Shown here one piece after another: positions 9,203 to 17,674 of a stretch of 64,000 nt of DNA. The DNA is from CAVVGZ01 sp963841845 (GTDB lineage: Bacteria > Chloroflexota > Anaerolineae > Anaerolineales > Anaerolineaceae). Below the pieces are notes generated by a model that had not been told where the DNA came from, did not search any database, and worked only from the letters and a program-made list of their open reading frames with translations. How positions within the stretch are numbered: the first letter of the stretch is position 1; every line of letters starts with the position of its first letter. The stretch covers positions 1-64,000 of the forward strand of contig CAWJEG010000016.1 of the NCBI GenBank assembly GCA_963841845.1, given 5' to 3'. A program made the position numbers and the translations under genes.

Positions 9203-10525
9203 TCAGAATGACAAACAAAGACAAATTGGGATTGATCTCACGTTGGATTTCCAACCTTCAAACTGGCTTTTCTTCCTGCTCCCCGTGACCGGATTGGCGG
9301 TTTTCACATTGCGCAGGGCGAAGGCTCCGATTCCCGCCGCAGCCATGCCGGCCAGGCCGCCCAATGCCAGGGCCCAACGCGGTCCGGCTGTTTCCGCAAA
9401 CCAGCCCACGATCGGCCCGCCGATGGTGGTCGTCCCCAGGAAGGCGATCGTCCAGAAAGACATCACCCGCCCGCGCATCTGCGGCGAGCTGGCCAGCTGC
9501 AGCATGCTGTTGGCGATCGAGGAGAAGTTGATCGAGCCGATCCCCACCAGCACCATCGCCAGCCCGGTGAGCAGCAGGCTGGGCATGAAGGCCGTCACCA
9601 GCACCGCCAGCCCGAACAGCATGGTGGCGCTGACCAGTTTCCTGGTGGTGAGCCCTTTGCGCCCGGCGAAGAAGATGCCCCCGATGGCTGCCCCGAATCC
9701 CATGGAAGCCGTCAGGAAAGCGTAGCTCCTGGCATCCCCGTTAAAGATGTCCTGGGCGATCAGCGGCAGGGTGACCTGGAATTCATAGGTGAACATGCCG
9801 ATGATGGCGATCATGGTCAGGATGGCAGCGATGACGGGCGTGGAGACGATGTACTTGAATCCCTCCTGGATCTGGCCCCTGGCGCGCGGCACCGGCGGGG
9901 TGATGAACATTTCGCTGGTGCGCATCAAGCTCAGCATGATGATGACGGCAATATAGGAAAATCCGTTGATAAAAAAGCAGGGCGCCAGCCCGACCGAGGC
10001 GATCAGCGCCCCGGCGATAACCGGCCCGATGATGCGCGCCAGGTTGATCAGGATCGAATACAGGGTGACGGCGTTGCGGAGGTGTTCCGGCCCGACCAGT
10101 TCGATGTGGAAGGTCTGGCGGGTGGGGTTGTCGAAGGCGTTGACCAGCCCCAGGCAGAAGGCCAGGATATAAACCATCCAGACCTGCACCAGGCCGGTGA
10201 ATACCAGCACCCCCAGGATGATGGCCAGGACACTGGCGATGGACTGGGTGAAGAAAAATATCTTTCGCTTGGAAACACGGTCGGCGATGACACCGCCGTA
10301 AGGGCCCAGCAGCAGGATGGGTATGCTTTGCAGGGCGGTGGTGATCCCCAGGGCGGCCCCGGAGTTGGTCAGCTCGAGCACCAGCCAGGACTGGGCCACC
10401 GACTGCATGAAGGTGCCGGAGGTGGAAATAATCTGCCCGATATAAAAAAGGCGGTAGTTGCGAATACGCAGGGACGAGAAGGTCTCCTGGCTGAAGTTTC
10501 GTGCGAATCCGGATAATTGTCCCAT
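9203..10525 (-). CDS. MFS transporter, EntS/DHA3-like exporter
   Basis: A 440-residue integral membrane protein with about 12 hydrophobic segments. The N-terminal FSSLRIRNYRLFYIGQIIS and the loop GGVIADRVSKRKIFF (motif A of the major facilitator superfamily, between helices 2 and 3) place it in the MFS_3 branch related to enterobactin exporters and macrolide efflux proteins. The second-half conserved segment is SSPQMRGRVMSFW. It most likely exports a small molecule by proton antiport; the substrate is unknown. The basic tail after residue ~405 (RNVKTANPVTGSRKKSQ) runs into the hairpin array and may be longer than in relatives. The gene stands alone on the minus strand. Confidence 0.85.
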   Translation of the reverse strand: MGQLSGFARNFSQETFSSLRIRNYRLFYIGQIISTSGTFMQSVAQSWLVLELTNSGAALGITTALQSIPILLLGPYGGVIADRVSKRKIFFFTQSIASVLAIILGVLVFTGLVQVWMVYILAFCLGLVNAFDNPTRQTFHIELVGPEHLRNAVTLYSILINLARIIGPVIAGALIASVGLAPCFFINGFSYIAVIIMLSLMRTSEMFITPPVPRARGQIQEGFKYIVSTPVIAAILTMIAIIGMFTYEFQVTLPLIAQDIFNGDARSYAFLTASMGFGAAIGGIFFAGRKGLTTRKLVSATMLFGLAVLVTAFMPSLLLTGLAMVLVGIGSINFSSIANSMLQLASSPQMRGRVMSFWTIAFLGTTTIGGPIVGWFAETAGPRWALALGGLAGMAAAGIGAFALRNVKTANPVTGSRKKSQFEGWKSNVRSIPICLCLSF

Positions 10526-10625
10526 GGCCGCTTCGGTGCATCCCTTTACATTGCAGAATTATACCCTTGTCTGATGCTCTCCTCCATTCCCGGTGGTGCC
10601 CTGGGGATCACCACCGGCTCTCAAC

Positions 10626-10905
10626 GCCAACCCGCACCTGGTGACCTGTTCATTTGTTGGGTTTCGGGCTGGGCTCAGGCTGGCTGGGATTGCCCGCTGC
10701 CATCGCCCTCAACGCCAACCTACAACTGGACACCTGTTCATTTGTTGGGTTTCGGGCTGGGCTCAGGCTGGTCGGGATTGCCGCTGGCATCGCCCTCAAC
10801 GCCAACCTACAATTGGTGACCTGTTGATTTGTTGGGTTTCGGGCTGGGCTCAGGCTGGCTGGGATTGCCCGCTGGCATCGCCCTCAACGCCAACCTACGA
10901 CTGAG
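10626..10905. repeat. ~87-bp tandem repeat array
   Basis: Three near-identical units of 86-88 bp begin near 10626, 10712 and 10798, with the head of a fourth at 10886. Each holds TTGTTGGGTTTCGGGCTGGG and ends with CATCGCCCTCAACGCCAACC; the pieces GTTGGG and GCCAAC give each unit loosely complementary ends. Long open frames cross the array only because the unit length is close to a multiple of three; they lack start signals. The array occupies most of the MFS/MBL intergenic spacer. Confidence 0.75.
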
Positions 10906-11076
10906 GACATTTTCTGTATAATTTAATGGGATCGGGATTTTCCGCATGCCTGGCAGGATGGGATGATTTGAAAGGGCGTGGTCAATGTCCGGACCCACCC
11001 AACAGGCAGCTTGATCCAACAATCTTGTTGATGCGCCGTATTACAGCGTGTGCTCGAGAAATGGAAAGGAGTGCTT

Positions 11077-12474
11077 ATGAAAATTACCATCCATGGAGCT
11101 GGCGGCGGTGAAGTGACCGGCTCGGCTTACCTGGTGCAGACAAAATCTGCCAATGTCCTGGTGGACTGCGGCTTGTTCCAGGGCAAGAAAAAGCTGGAGA
11201 ATTATTACCGCCTGCCGCGCAAAGAAGGGATGAAACAACTCGATGCGGTCATCCTCACCCACGCCCACCTGGATCACACCGGGCGGCTGCCGCTGCTGAC
11301 CCGCATGGGTTACCGCGGTCCAATCTATGCCACGCCGGCCACGATCGAGTTCTCCGACCTGCTGCTGCGCGACGCCGCCCATCTGCAGGCCGGTGATGTC
11401 AAATGGGAAAACAAGAAGCGCCAGCGGGAAGGCCAGCCGCTTCTGGAACCTCTCTTCTCCCTGGAAGAGGTCGATGAGCTGAAGCCGCTATACCGGCCCC
11501 TGGCCTACGACCTGCCTGCCGAAATAGCGCCGGGGATTGTGGTGCGCGCCGTTGAGGCCGGGCATATCGCCGGCTCGGTCAGCATTGAGATGACCATAAC
11601 CGAAAACGGCAAACGGCGGGTGGTGGTTTTCTCCGGCGACCTGGGCCCGCGCGGCGCACCGCTGCACAAGGACCCGGTGCCGTTCAAGCATGCCGATATG
11701 GTGTTCATGGAAACCACTTACGGCACCCACGACCACCAATCGCTGCAAAAAACCGCCATTGAAGCCAGGGAAGTGATCCGCACAACCATGGAGGCGAAGG
11801 GCAAGGTCCTGATTCCGGTATTTGCGGTGGGCAGGGCGCAGATGCTGCTGTACCTGCTGGCTGGCGCATTTGAGCGCAAAACGCTGCCTCCTTTCCCTAT
11901 TTACCTCGACAGCCCGATGGCGATTGAGGCCACCCAGATTTACGGCCGGCACGCCGAGATCTTCGACGAAGAAGCCCTGGCGATGCGCCAGTCCGGCGAT
12001 TTGAGGCGGGGTTTGGAGACGGTCAGGTTTTCTCCGACCGGTGAGGATTCACAGAAGTTAAACGACCTGGAAGGGCCGCTGATGATCATGGCCGGGTCCG
12101 GCATGTGCACCGGCGGGCGCATCCTGCACCACTTGCGGCACAATTTATCCAGCCCGCAAAACACGGTGATCTTCGTGGGTTACCAGTCCCCCGGATCCCT
12201 GGGCCGCAAGCTGGTGGACGGTGCCGGGAGCGTGTACATCTTTGGCGAGAAGACCCCGGTGCAGGCCACCGTGCACACCCTGGGCGGGCTGAGCGGGCAC
12301 GCCGGGCAGACCGACCTGTTGAACTGGTTCGATTCTTTATCCTCCTCGCGGCCGCGGGTAATCCTGACCCATGGCGAGGATGATGCCCGGCAAACCCTGG
12401 GCAGACTCATCCAGGAACGCTACCAGCTGGAAGCGGAATATCCCGGGATGGGTGCGGTGATTGAAGTGGATTGA
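11077..12474 (+). CDS. Beta-CASP metallo-beta-lactamase RNA exonuclease/endonuclease (KH-less CPSF-like)
   Basis: A 465-residue protein starting at ATG 11077 behind AAAGGAG. It has the metallo-beta-lactamase signature HAHLDHTG (residues ~67-74), the later metal ligands in VEAGHIAGS and SGDLG, then a beta-CASP domain with METTYG, PVFAVGRAQ, SGMCTGGRI and the closing GHAGQTDLL. This is the RNA-specific branch related to CPSF-73 and bacterial YSH1-type nucleases, which process or degrade RNA in the cytoplasm with two zinc ions. All catalytic residues are present and the frame is undamaged. It is not linked to other RNA genes here. Confidence 0.9.
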   Translation: MKITIHGAGGGEVTGSAYLVQTKSANVLVDCGLFQGKKKLENYYRLPRKEGMKQLDAVILTHAHLDHTGRLPLLTRMGYRGPIYATPATIEFSDLLLRDAAHLQAGDVKWENKKRQREGQPLLEPLFSLEEVDELKPLYRPLAYDLPAEIAPGIVVRAVEAGHIAGSVSIEMTITENGKRRVVVFSGDLGPRGAPLHKDPVPFKHADMVFMETTYGTHDHQSLQKTAIEAREVIRTTMEAKGKVLIPVFAVGRAQMLLYLLAGAFERKTLPPFPIYLDSPMAIEATQIYGRHAEIFDEEALAMRQSGDLRRGLETVRFSPTGEDSQKLNDLEGPLMIMAGSGMCTGGRILHHLRHNLSSPQNTVIFVGYQSPGSLGRKLVDGAGSVYIFGEKTPVQATVHTLGGLSGHAGQTDLLNWFDSLSSSRPRVILTHGEDDARQTLGRLIQERYQLEAEYPGMGAVIEVD

Positions 12475-12507
12475 ATGAGGAGACCCTGGCCACACTCGCT
12501 ACTCTTC

Positions 12508-12630
12508 CTACGGTCGCCCCAACCCAAAAAGGGCTTCCCCTCCGGGGTCGAAGGGACTCTGCTGAACAATGACTTGCGGGCACGTCGCAACCCAAAAGGG
12601 GCTTCGCCTTCGGGGTCGAAGGGACTCGGT
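12508..12630. repeat. Hairpin-type repeats left of the transposase remnant
   Basis: Contains CTACGGTCGCCCCAACCC followed by an AAAAAGGG run and CTTCCCCTC, which recurs almost exactly at 13299-13335, plus two copies of a unit CAACCCAAAA...GGGTCGAAGGGACTC. It borders the IS remnant on its 3' side. Confidence 0.6.
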
Positions 12631-13130
12631 ATAAACCTCGATTGCGAAACAATGCATTTGCCCATTCAACCGTTGAGGTCGTTCTTTGTATTTTTCTTTT
12701 GCTTCTTCGGTAATCATACGCTGCTTCCACTCAACCACTTCGGGACTGTCACCAGGCAGGATGTCTTCCGGTTTTTTCTTCGAAAGGATGCTATAAGACT
12801 CCGGTATGGGGCTATAGACCGTTACTCACCTCTGGACAGCATAGGTGATATGTTTATTCGACCGGTATCCGCCATCCATATAGTGCTCGTTCATCAACCG
12901 TCCATATCGCTCTTGCGTTTGCTGCAGCATTGGCTCGACTTCATGCGAGTCTTCCTCGTTGCACATATCCACTCCCACAAGGATCCGGCTGTCCATGTCT
13001 ACGTTCAGCTGTCCGTTATAGGCTGGCCGAAAACCCTCGTCCCGCATCTTCATCACCTGCGCTTCAGGGTCCGTGGTTGAGGACTCTGGCTGGCCGATTT
13101 TTACGCTTGAGTTCGCGGTTCTTTTCTTCT
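12610..13130 (-). pseudogene. IS1182-type transposase remnant (C-terminal half, frameshifted)
   Basis: A run of degenerate reading frames matches the second half of an IS1182-family DDE transposase: STTDPEAQVMKMRDEGFRPA then VDMDSRILVGVDM, EHYMDGGYRSNKHI, and after frame changes VVEWKQRMITEEAKEKYKER and WANALFRNRGLYR. The N-terminal half and both element ends are gone. The remnant is bounded on both sides by the local hairpin-repeat arrays, so it probably inserted into an existing array and was then eroded. Confidence 0.65.
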
Positions 13131-13135
13131 TCCTA

Positions 13136-13226
13136 AAAAGGACTGGCTACGCGTCGTCCTAAAAGGACTGGCTCCGCGTCGTCCAAAAAGGACTAGCTAC
13201 ACGTCGTCTTGACAAGGCAGCTACGC
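13136..13226. repeat. 25-bp tandem hairpin array (same family as 6433-6567)
   Basis: Units start at about 13151, 13176 and 13201 and carry GTCCTAAAAGGAC or close variants, joined by GGCTACGCGTC-type linkers. It is the same design as the 26-bp array near 6.5 kb with a shorter loop. Confidence 0.7.
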
Positions 13227-13282
13227 GTCAGCACCTGCAGGCGGTTGATATAACATAATAGCAGTCTCGGATTTCTGTGGCC

Positions 13283-13372
13283 GGGCAAAAGGGACTTCCT
13301 ACGGTCGCCCCAACCCAAAAAGGGACTTCCCCTCGGGCGCCCCAAAAGGGACTTCCTACGGTCGCACAGGGA
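13283..13372. repeat. Repeat block with AAAAGGGACTTCC units
   Basis: Three AAAAGGGACTTCC units separated by CTACGGTCGCCCC-type linkers; the segment 13299-13335 nearly duplicates 12508-12545 on the other side of the transposase remnant. No gene is visible from 13131 to 13464. Confidence 0.6.
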
Positions 13373-13464
13373 TGCTGCGCAATCGCGGGGACTACCCTGG
13401 GAGACGATGATGCATTTCGGCAATATATCCGGGATGATATCCTATAAATAAAATCAGCTGAAAT

Positions 13465-14025
13465 TCAGGGCTTATCCCGGCATAGGCGGCGGACAGCCAG
13501 CTCCACCCGGTCCAGCAGCTCCTCCCGCGAAATGCCCAGGACCGCCAGGGTTTCATGTGCCAGAGAAATGCGCCGGTCCCGTTCCTGCAGCGCCGACTCA
13601 TAGCGCTGCTTATGGCCCATCTCCTCGATTTCGCCCAGGCTGTACTTTTCCCTCAGGCAGAGCGCTTCCAGCCAGTCCTCCTGCACCGAGAGGGGGAGTT
13701 CTGCAGGCAGGGGATTCTCCCAGCGGCAGCCAATCCGGAATTTACCGAAAGCAATACGGCTGCCTTCCTGCTTGATGTCAATTTCCGGGATGTTGGGGAG
13801 CATCTTTGGCAGGATCTTGACCAGCACGCCTGAGATGCAGGCCCGTCCTGGCAGGGATCCCTCACCCGGGATGCGGGATTTCGTATCCCCAACCTGCAGA
13901 ACCAGATGGCCCGCTTCGGAATGCAGCACCAGCTCCGGTGGATTTTTGCCCCTGGCAGCATCCTGAAGGCTTCTGATCGCCTGGAGCAGGTCCCTGCGGT
14001 CTACAATCATTTCGGAAGTGTCCAT
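13465..14025 (-). CDS. Hypothetical cytoplasmic protein
   Basis: A 186-residue protein from ATG 14025 (MDTSEMIVDRRDLLQAIR), chosen because AAGGGG lies 8 nt upstream and the in-frame extension to 14121 has no ribosome site. The first half is strand-rich (LVLHSEAGHLVLQVG, IAFGKFRIGCRWENP), the second half helical and charged (EERDRRISLAHETLAVLG-like). No signal peptide, membrane segment or catalytic motif was recognised. It may be co-transcribed with the small-protein gene 156 nt upstream. Function unknown. Confidence 0.6.
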   Translation of the reverse strand: MDTSEMIVDRRDLLQAIRSLQDAARGKNPPELVLHSEAGHLVLQVGDTKSRIPGEGSLPGRACISGVLVKILPKMLPNIPEIDIKQEGSRIAFGKFRIGCRWENPLPAELPLSVQEDWLEALCLREKYSLGEIEEMGHKQRYESALQERDRRISLAHETLAVLGISREELLDRVELAVRRLCRDKP

Positions 14026-14181
14026 AGTGATTACCCCTTGCAGCTTAGCACGGAAGATAAAAATGGTTTCCCGGTTGAATATACCATCTTCGCCGTTGAG
14101 AATGTGGTATACCCGGCTCACCTGATGATGCGGGAAGGGCTTCGTTCAATCGGCAAATGTCACACAGCCCGGGCGGAAAGC

Positions 14182-14409
14182 CTATTCTTTTGCAGGACTG
14201 GCGGATTCCCGGTCAAATTCCTGCCATTCCCTGGCCAGTTCGGCGGGTGTTTCATCGCCAAAGAAATTTCCATCTGCCAGCCAATCCTCAATTTCCCTGG
14301 TTTTTTCCTTCTTGAAGCCCTTATCCCCGCTGGCATATAGCAGGTAGGCGACTTCTTCAGCCATCTGTCGCCGGATGGTGTGCATTTTCGGAATACTGGG
14401 TTTTGACAT
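14182..14409 (-). CDS. Small hypothetical protein, paralogue of the protein at 5607-5849
   Basis: A 75-residue protein from ATG 14409 behind a strong AAGGAGGG. The core, from IRRQMAEEVAYLLYASGD through EIEDWLADGNFFGDE to AELAREWQEFDRES, repeats the sequence of the 5.6-kb protein with conservative changes, so the two are true paralogues. It is acidic with a basic N-terminus, and probably a DNA- or protein-binding accessory protein, although nothing in the sequence proves this. Confidence 0.7.
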   Translation of the reverse strand: MSKPSIPKMHTIRRQMAEEVAYLLYASGDKGFKKEKTREIEDWLADGNFFGDETPAELAREWQEFDRESASPAKE

Positions 14410-14479
14410 GCTTCCCTCCTTGATTTATCTAAGATGCAACAAACAATCATCCCTGGATGGCAAAATAACTCCGTGTGGG

Positions 14480-14890
14480 TCAGGGCTGTAATTTCTTTCC
14501 CTTGAGGCCGCCAACAAATTTGATGATTTCATCCATGTACCGGCAGGGTTTGGAGATATGCAGATCGTGCCGGCTACTTTTATCCGATCGTATTGACTCA
14601 TTATAGGTTACCGGACTTTCTTTGTATTGCTTGACCATTTATATTTAATCAATTCGTACAATGGAAGCGGGCTGCATATCCATTCAAAAGATAACGAATT
14701 TTGTGGAGAAGATATCCCTATTATAGTATGGCGAGGTGCCTGTTCTGTAGTCAAAATCGACCCCGGTTCATTACCTTCACCGTCTGCGGATGCGCAATGC
14801 TGGTTTGGAAAACAACAGCAGTTCCCGCTATCCCACATCCGGGTGATGAATTTGGGTTACGCTATCCGGGGGCTCAGTTGGTATCGATAT
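14480..14890 (-). pseudogene. Possible decayed coding remnant
   Basis: The minus strand gives two frames that join into one plausible polypeptide if a frame change is allowed near 14635: HTIIGISSPQNSLSFEW and LYELIKYKWSSNT in one frame, then ESPVTYNESIRSDK and CRYMDEIIKFVGGLKGKK, ending in TGA at 14480. No family was recognised and no start is clear. It may be the tail of a lost gene. Otherwise the 14410-15023 spacer holds nothing recognisable except a possible -10 (TATAAT, 14959-14964) before ccmE. Confidence 0.25.
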
Positions 14891-15023
14891 TTATTGGTTC
14901 ATCCGGCTCCTATTTGCCACTCTCACCTAATATTAATCTAAATAAGATAAGATAAGTGTATAATTCCTCTCGCTTAAAGGCTTGAAAAAACCAGACACCC
15001 CCCTCATTAACAGGAGACACTTT

Positions 15024-15545
15024 ATGGCGGATTCAGCAGCACCTGTTCCTTCAAGCACAAAGAAATCCAGAACAAAATTCATCCTGGGCGGCGTGCTAAT
15101 TCTTTCAGCAATCATCTATCTTGTCGTTTCATCCACCCAGGCAACAGCCCAATATTTCCTGACTGTTGGGGAACTAGCCGAAAAGTCCGGCCAGGTGTAC
15201 GACCGTGAGATCCGTGTTTCCGGCGTAGTGCTGGGCGACAGCATCCAGTATGATTCCAAAAACCTGCTCCTGAAATTCACCGTAGCCCATATCCCGGGGG
15301 ATAACAAGGAAATCGAAGCCCAGGGCGGGCTGGCCATGGTTCTGCATAACGCCTCGATGGACCCGGATTTGCCAAGGCTGCCGGTTGTTTATGAGGGAGT
15401 CATGCCGGACCTGCTTAAAAACGAAGCCCAGGCGATCATGACCGGGACAATGGGAGCGGACGGGGTTTTTTATGCCGATGAACTTCTGCTGAAATGCCCA
15501 ACCAAGTATGAAGAAGCGCTTCCGGAACAATCCGGGAATGGCTAA
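15024..15545 (+). CDS. ccmE: Cytochrome c maturation haem chaperone CcmE, CxxxY variant
   Basis: A periplasm-facing haem chaperone that takes haem from CcmC and passes it to CcmF. ATG 15024 follows AGGAG. Residues ~14-35 form a single N-terminal membrane anchor, followed by the OB-fold (YFLTVGEL, EIRVSGVVLGDSI, PVVYEGVMPDLLKNEAQAI). Classical CcmE binds haem through His in an HxxxY motif; here the corresponding segment is CPTKYEE, with Cys158 (codon 15495-15497) and Tyr162. This CxxxY type is known from archaea, some sulfate reducers and related bacteria. It opens the ccm cluster, 61 nt before ccmF. Confidence 0.9.
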   Translation: MADSAAPVPSSTKKSRTKFILGGVLILSAIIYLVVSSTQATAQYFLTVGELAEKSGQVYDREIRVSGVVLGDSIQYDSKNLLLKFTVAHIPGDNKEIEAQGGLAMVLHNASMDPDLPRLPVVYEGVMPDLLKNEAQAIMTGTMGADGVFYADELLLKCPTKYEEALPEQSGNG

Positions 15546-15606
15546 TCACCCGTAAAGACAAATAATTGAATTTGGTCCATACCAACCACAAAGAGGTCAA
15601 CTTGTT

Positions 15607-17662
15607 ATGCTGGTAAATCTTGGATACGGTGCGCTGCTCATCTCATTCCTGACAGCTCTCTATGGAATTGGAGCAGCCATTTACGGGAACCGCAAAAACT
15701 CCTGGGCATGGGTTGAGAGTGCCCGCCTGGCCATGCTGGTAACGTTTCCGTTGATCAGCCTGTCAGTGCTGATATTAATCTGGCTGCTGGTAAATGACCA
15801 TTATGAGGTCCAGTTCGTCTACACCGTGACCAGCACTGCCATGCCGCTCTACCTGAAAATCACCGCTCTATGGGGCGGGCAGTCCGGCTCCCTGCTGTTC
15901 TGGGTGTGGCTGATGGCCGCATTTGCTTTTGCCGTCACGTTGCGCAAATGGGACCGCGACCGGGAATTCCTGCCATGGGTGATTGTGGTATCCCTGGTGA
16001 CGATTACATTCTTCCTTATATTAATCCTGTTTGTTGAAAATCCTTTTGAACGCTACTGGCAGCTGCCGGGCGGGGGTGAGATTGCCGCCATGTTCCCGCC
16101 TGCGGGGGCTGCCATCCTGCGCCCGATGGACGGGCGCGGGTTGAATCCGCTGCTGCGCCATCCCGGCATGGTTATCCACCCGCCCATGCTGTACCTTGGC
16201 TTTGTCGGCTTTGTGATTCCCTATGCTTTTGCCATTGCAGCCCTGGTCACCGGCCGCAGCGATGACCGCTGGATCCGCATTACGCGCCGCTGGACGCTGG
16301 TAGCCTGGCTGTTCCTTTCCCTTGGGCTGGTTCTGGGCAGCCGCTGGGCTTATGATGTGCTGGGCTGGGGTGGATACTGGGCCTGGGATCCGGTGGAAAT
16401 TGCGGCCTTCATGCCCTGGCTGACCGGGACGGCTTTTCTGCATTCGGTGATGATCCAGGAAAAACGCGGCTTGTTTAAACGCTGGAACATGATTTTGATC
16501 ATCCTCACCTACTGCCTGGTGATTTTTGGCACCTTCCTGACCCGTTCGGGGGTTCTTTCCTCGGTGCATGCCTTTTCACAGAGCGCCATTGGACCGCTGT
16601 TCTTCGGCTTCATCGGGCTCACTTTCCTGATTTCTCTGTGGCTGCTGCTGGACCGCTGGAACGGCCTGGGCGCAGAAGGACAGATGACCTCCCTGCTTTC
16701 ACGCGAATCGCTTTTCCTGTTCAACAACCTGCTTTTCATGGGCATCCTGGCGGTGTGTTTCTGGGGAGTGATCTTTCCGCTCATCTCCGAACTGCTCACC
16801 GGGCAGAAGGTGACAGTCGGCCCGCCTTTCTATGAGCGGGCAACGGGACCGTTGTTTGCCGGCTTGCTGCATCTTGATGGGCATCGCACCGCTTTCCGCC
16901 TGGGGGCATTCAACATACAAGACATTAGGAAGGGCGATGTGGAAGCCGTTTCTTGTCTCCCTGCTGGTACCCGCTGCGGCAATCTTTGTGGGCGTGCGCC
17001 AATGGGGGGCATTTCTGGGTTTGTGGCTGGCTGCTTTTGTCCTGTCCATCACCCTTTATGAGTACGGGCGGGGTGTGTTTGCCCGCAAGCGAGCCACCGG
17101 GGAAACACTGCCGCTGGCATTCTGGCGGCTGGCAGGCAGGAACCGGCGCCGCTACGGAGGCTACATCATCCATATGGGGGTGGTGCTGATGGCAATTGGC
17201 ATCATCGGCATCGAGGTCTTCCAGACTGAGACTCAGGGCACGATCTCCCAGGGGCAAAGCATCTCCCTGGACCAGTACACGGTAACTTACCGGACCCTGG
17301 CGGAGTTTAATACCCCGGATGGCAGGAATGTCGCCAGGGCGGTTGTGGATGTTCAGAAAAATGGCAAATCCATGGGGCAGCTTTTCCCCCGCCGGGATTA
17401 TTACTATGATGCCCAGCAGCCGATGAGTATCCCCGGAGTGCGCAGCACCCTGGAGGATGACCTTTATGTTTTACTGGTGGATTGGGAGCCGATCTCCGAG
17501 ATGGGGGCGACTTTCAAGATTTACCATAATCCGCTGGTTAACTGGCTGTGGATTGGCGGCTTTGTATTTATCCTGGGAACCATGGTGGCAGCCTGGCCGG
17601 ACCGGGAAATGGAGCCGAAGAAGGTGCGCCTCCCAGCCAGGGCGGCTGCCAGCAAGGCATAG
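15607..17662 (+). CDS. ccmF: Cytochrome c haem lyase subunit CcmF (one frameshift)
   Basis: A large multi-spanning membrane protein that attaches haem to apocytochrome c. The first ~425 residues carry many membrane helices, the gating histidines and the tryptophan-rich WWD segment (GGYWAWDPVEIAAFMPWL, about residues 253-270). The frame breaks near 16870: one frame reads GPPFYERATGPLFAGLL, the other resumes LMGIAPLSAWG and continues to a normal C-terminus with RRYGGYIIHMGVVLMAIG, a periplasmic domain, and a last helix before TAG/17662. Together they give ~685 residues, the usual CcmF size, so a single indel splits an otherwise complete gene. Confidence 0.88.
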
Positions 17663-17674
17663 ACCTGAACGAAA

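Noticed and set aside
9120..9725. Plus-strand frame starting with a repeated seven-residue pattern
   Set aside because: It begins inside the 21-bp tandem repeat and continues antisense to the MFS gene; no ribosome site and no family pattern.
9783..10541. 252-codon minus-strand frame rich in His, Arg and Pro
   Set aside because: It is an alternative frame of the MFS gene caused by its high GC content; the MFS frame has clear membrane helices.
10517..10904. Open frames of about 100 codons across the 87-bp repeats
   Set aside because: They are produced by the periodicity of the repeat and have no start signals or homology pattern.
14627..14955. Two plus-strand frames upstream of ccmE
   Set aside because: Low-complexity composition without ribosome sites; the opposite strand gives the more plausible, though decayed, coding signal.
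16850..16900. Programmed frameshift in ccmF
   Set aside because: No slippery heptamer with a following structure was seen, and CcmF is a continuous frame in other organisms; an indel is simpler.
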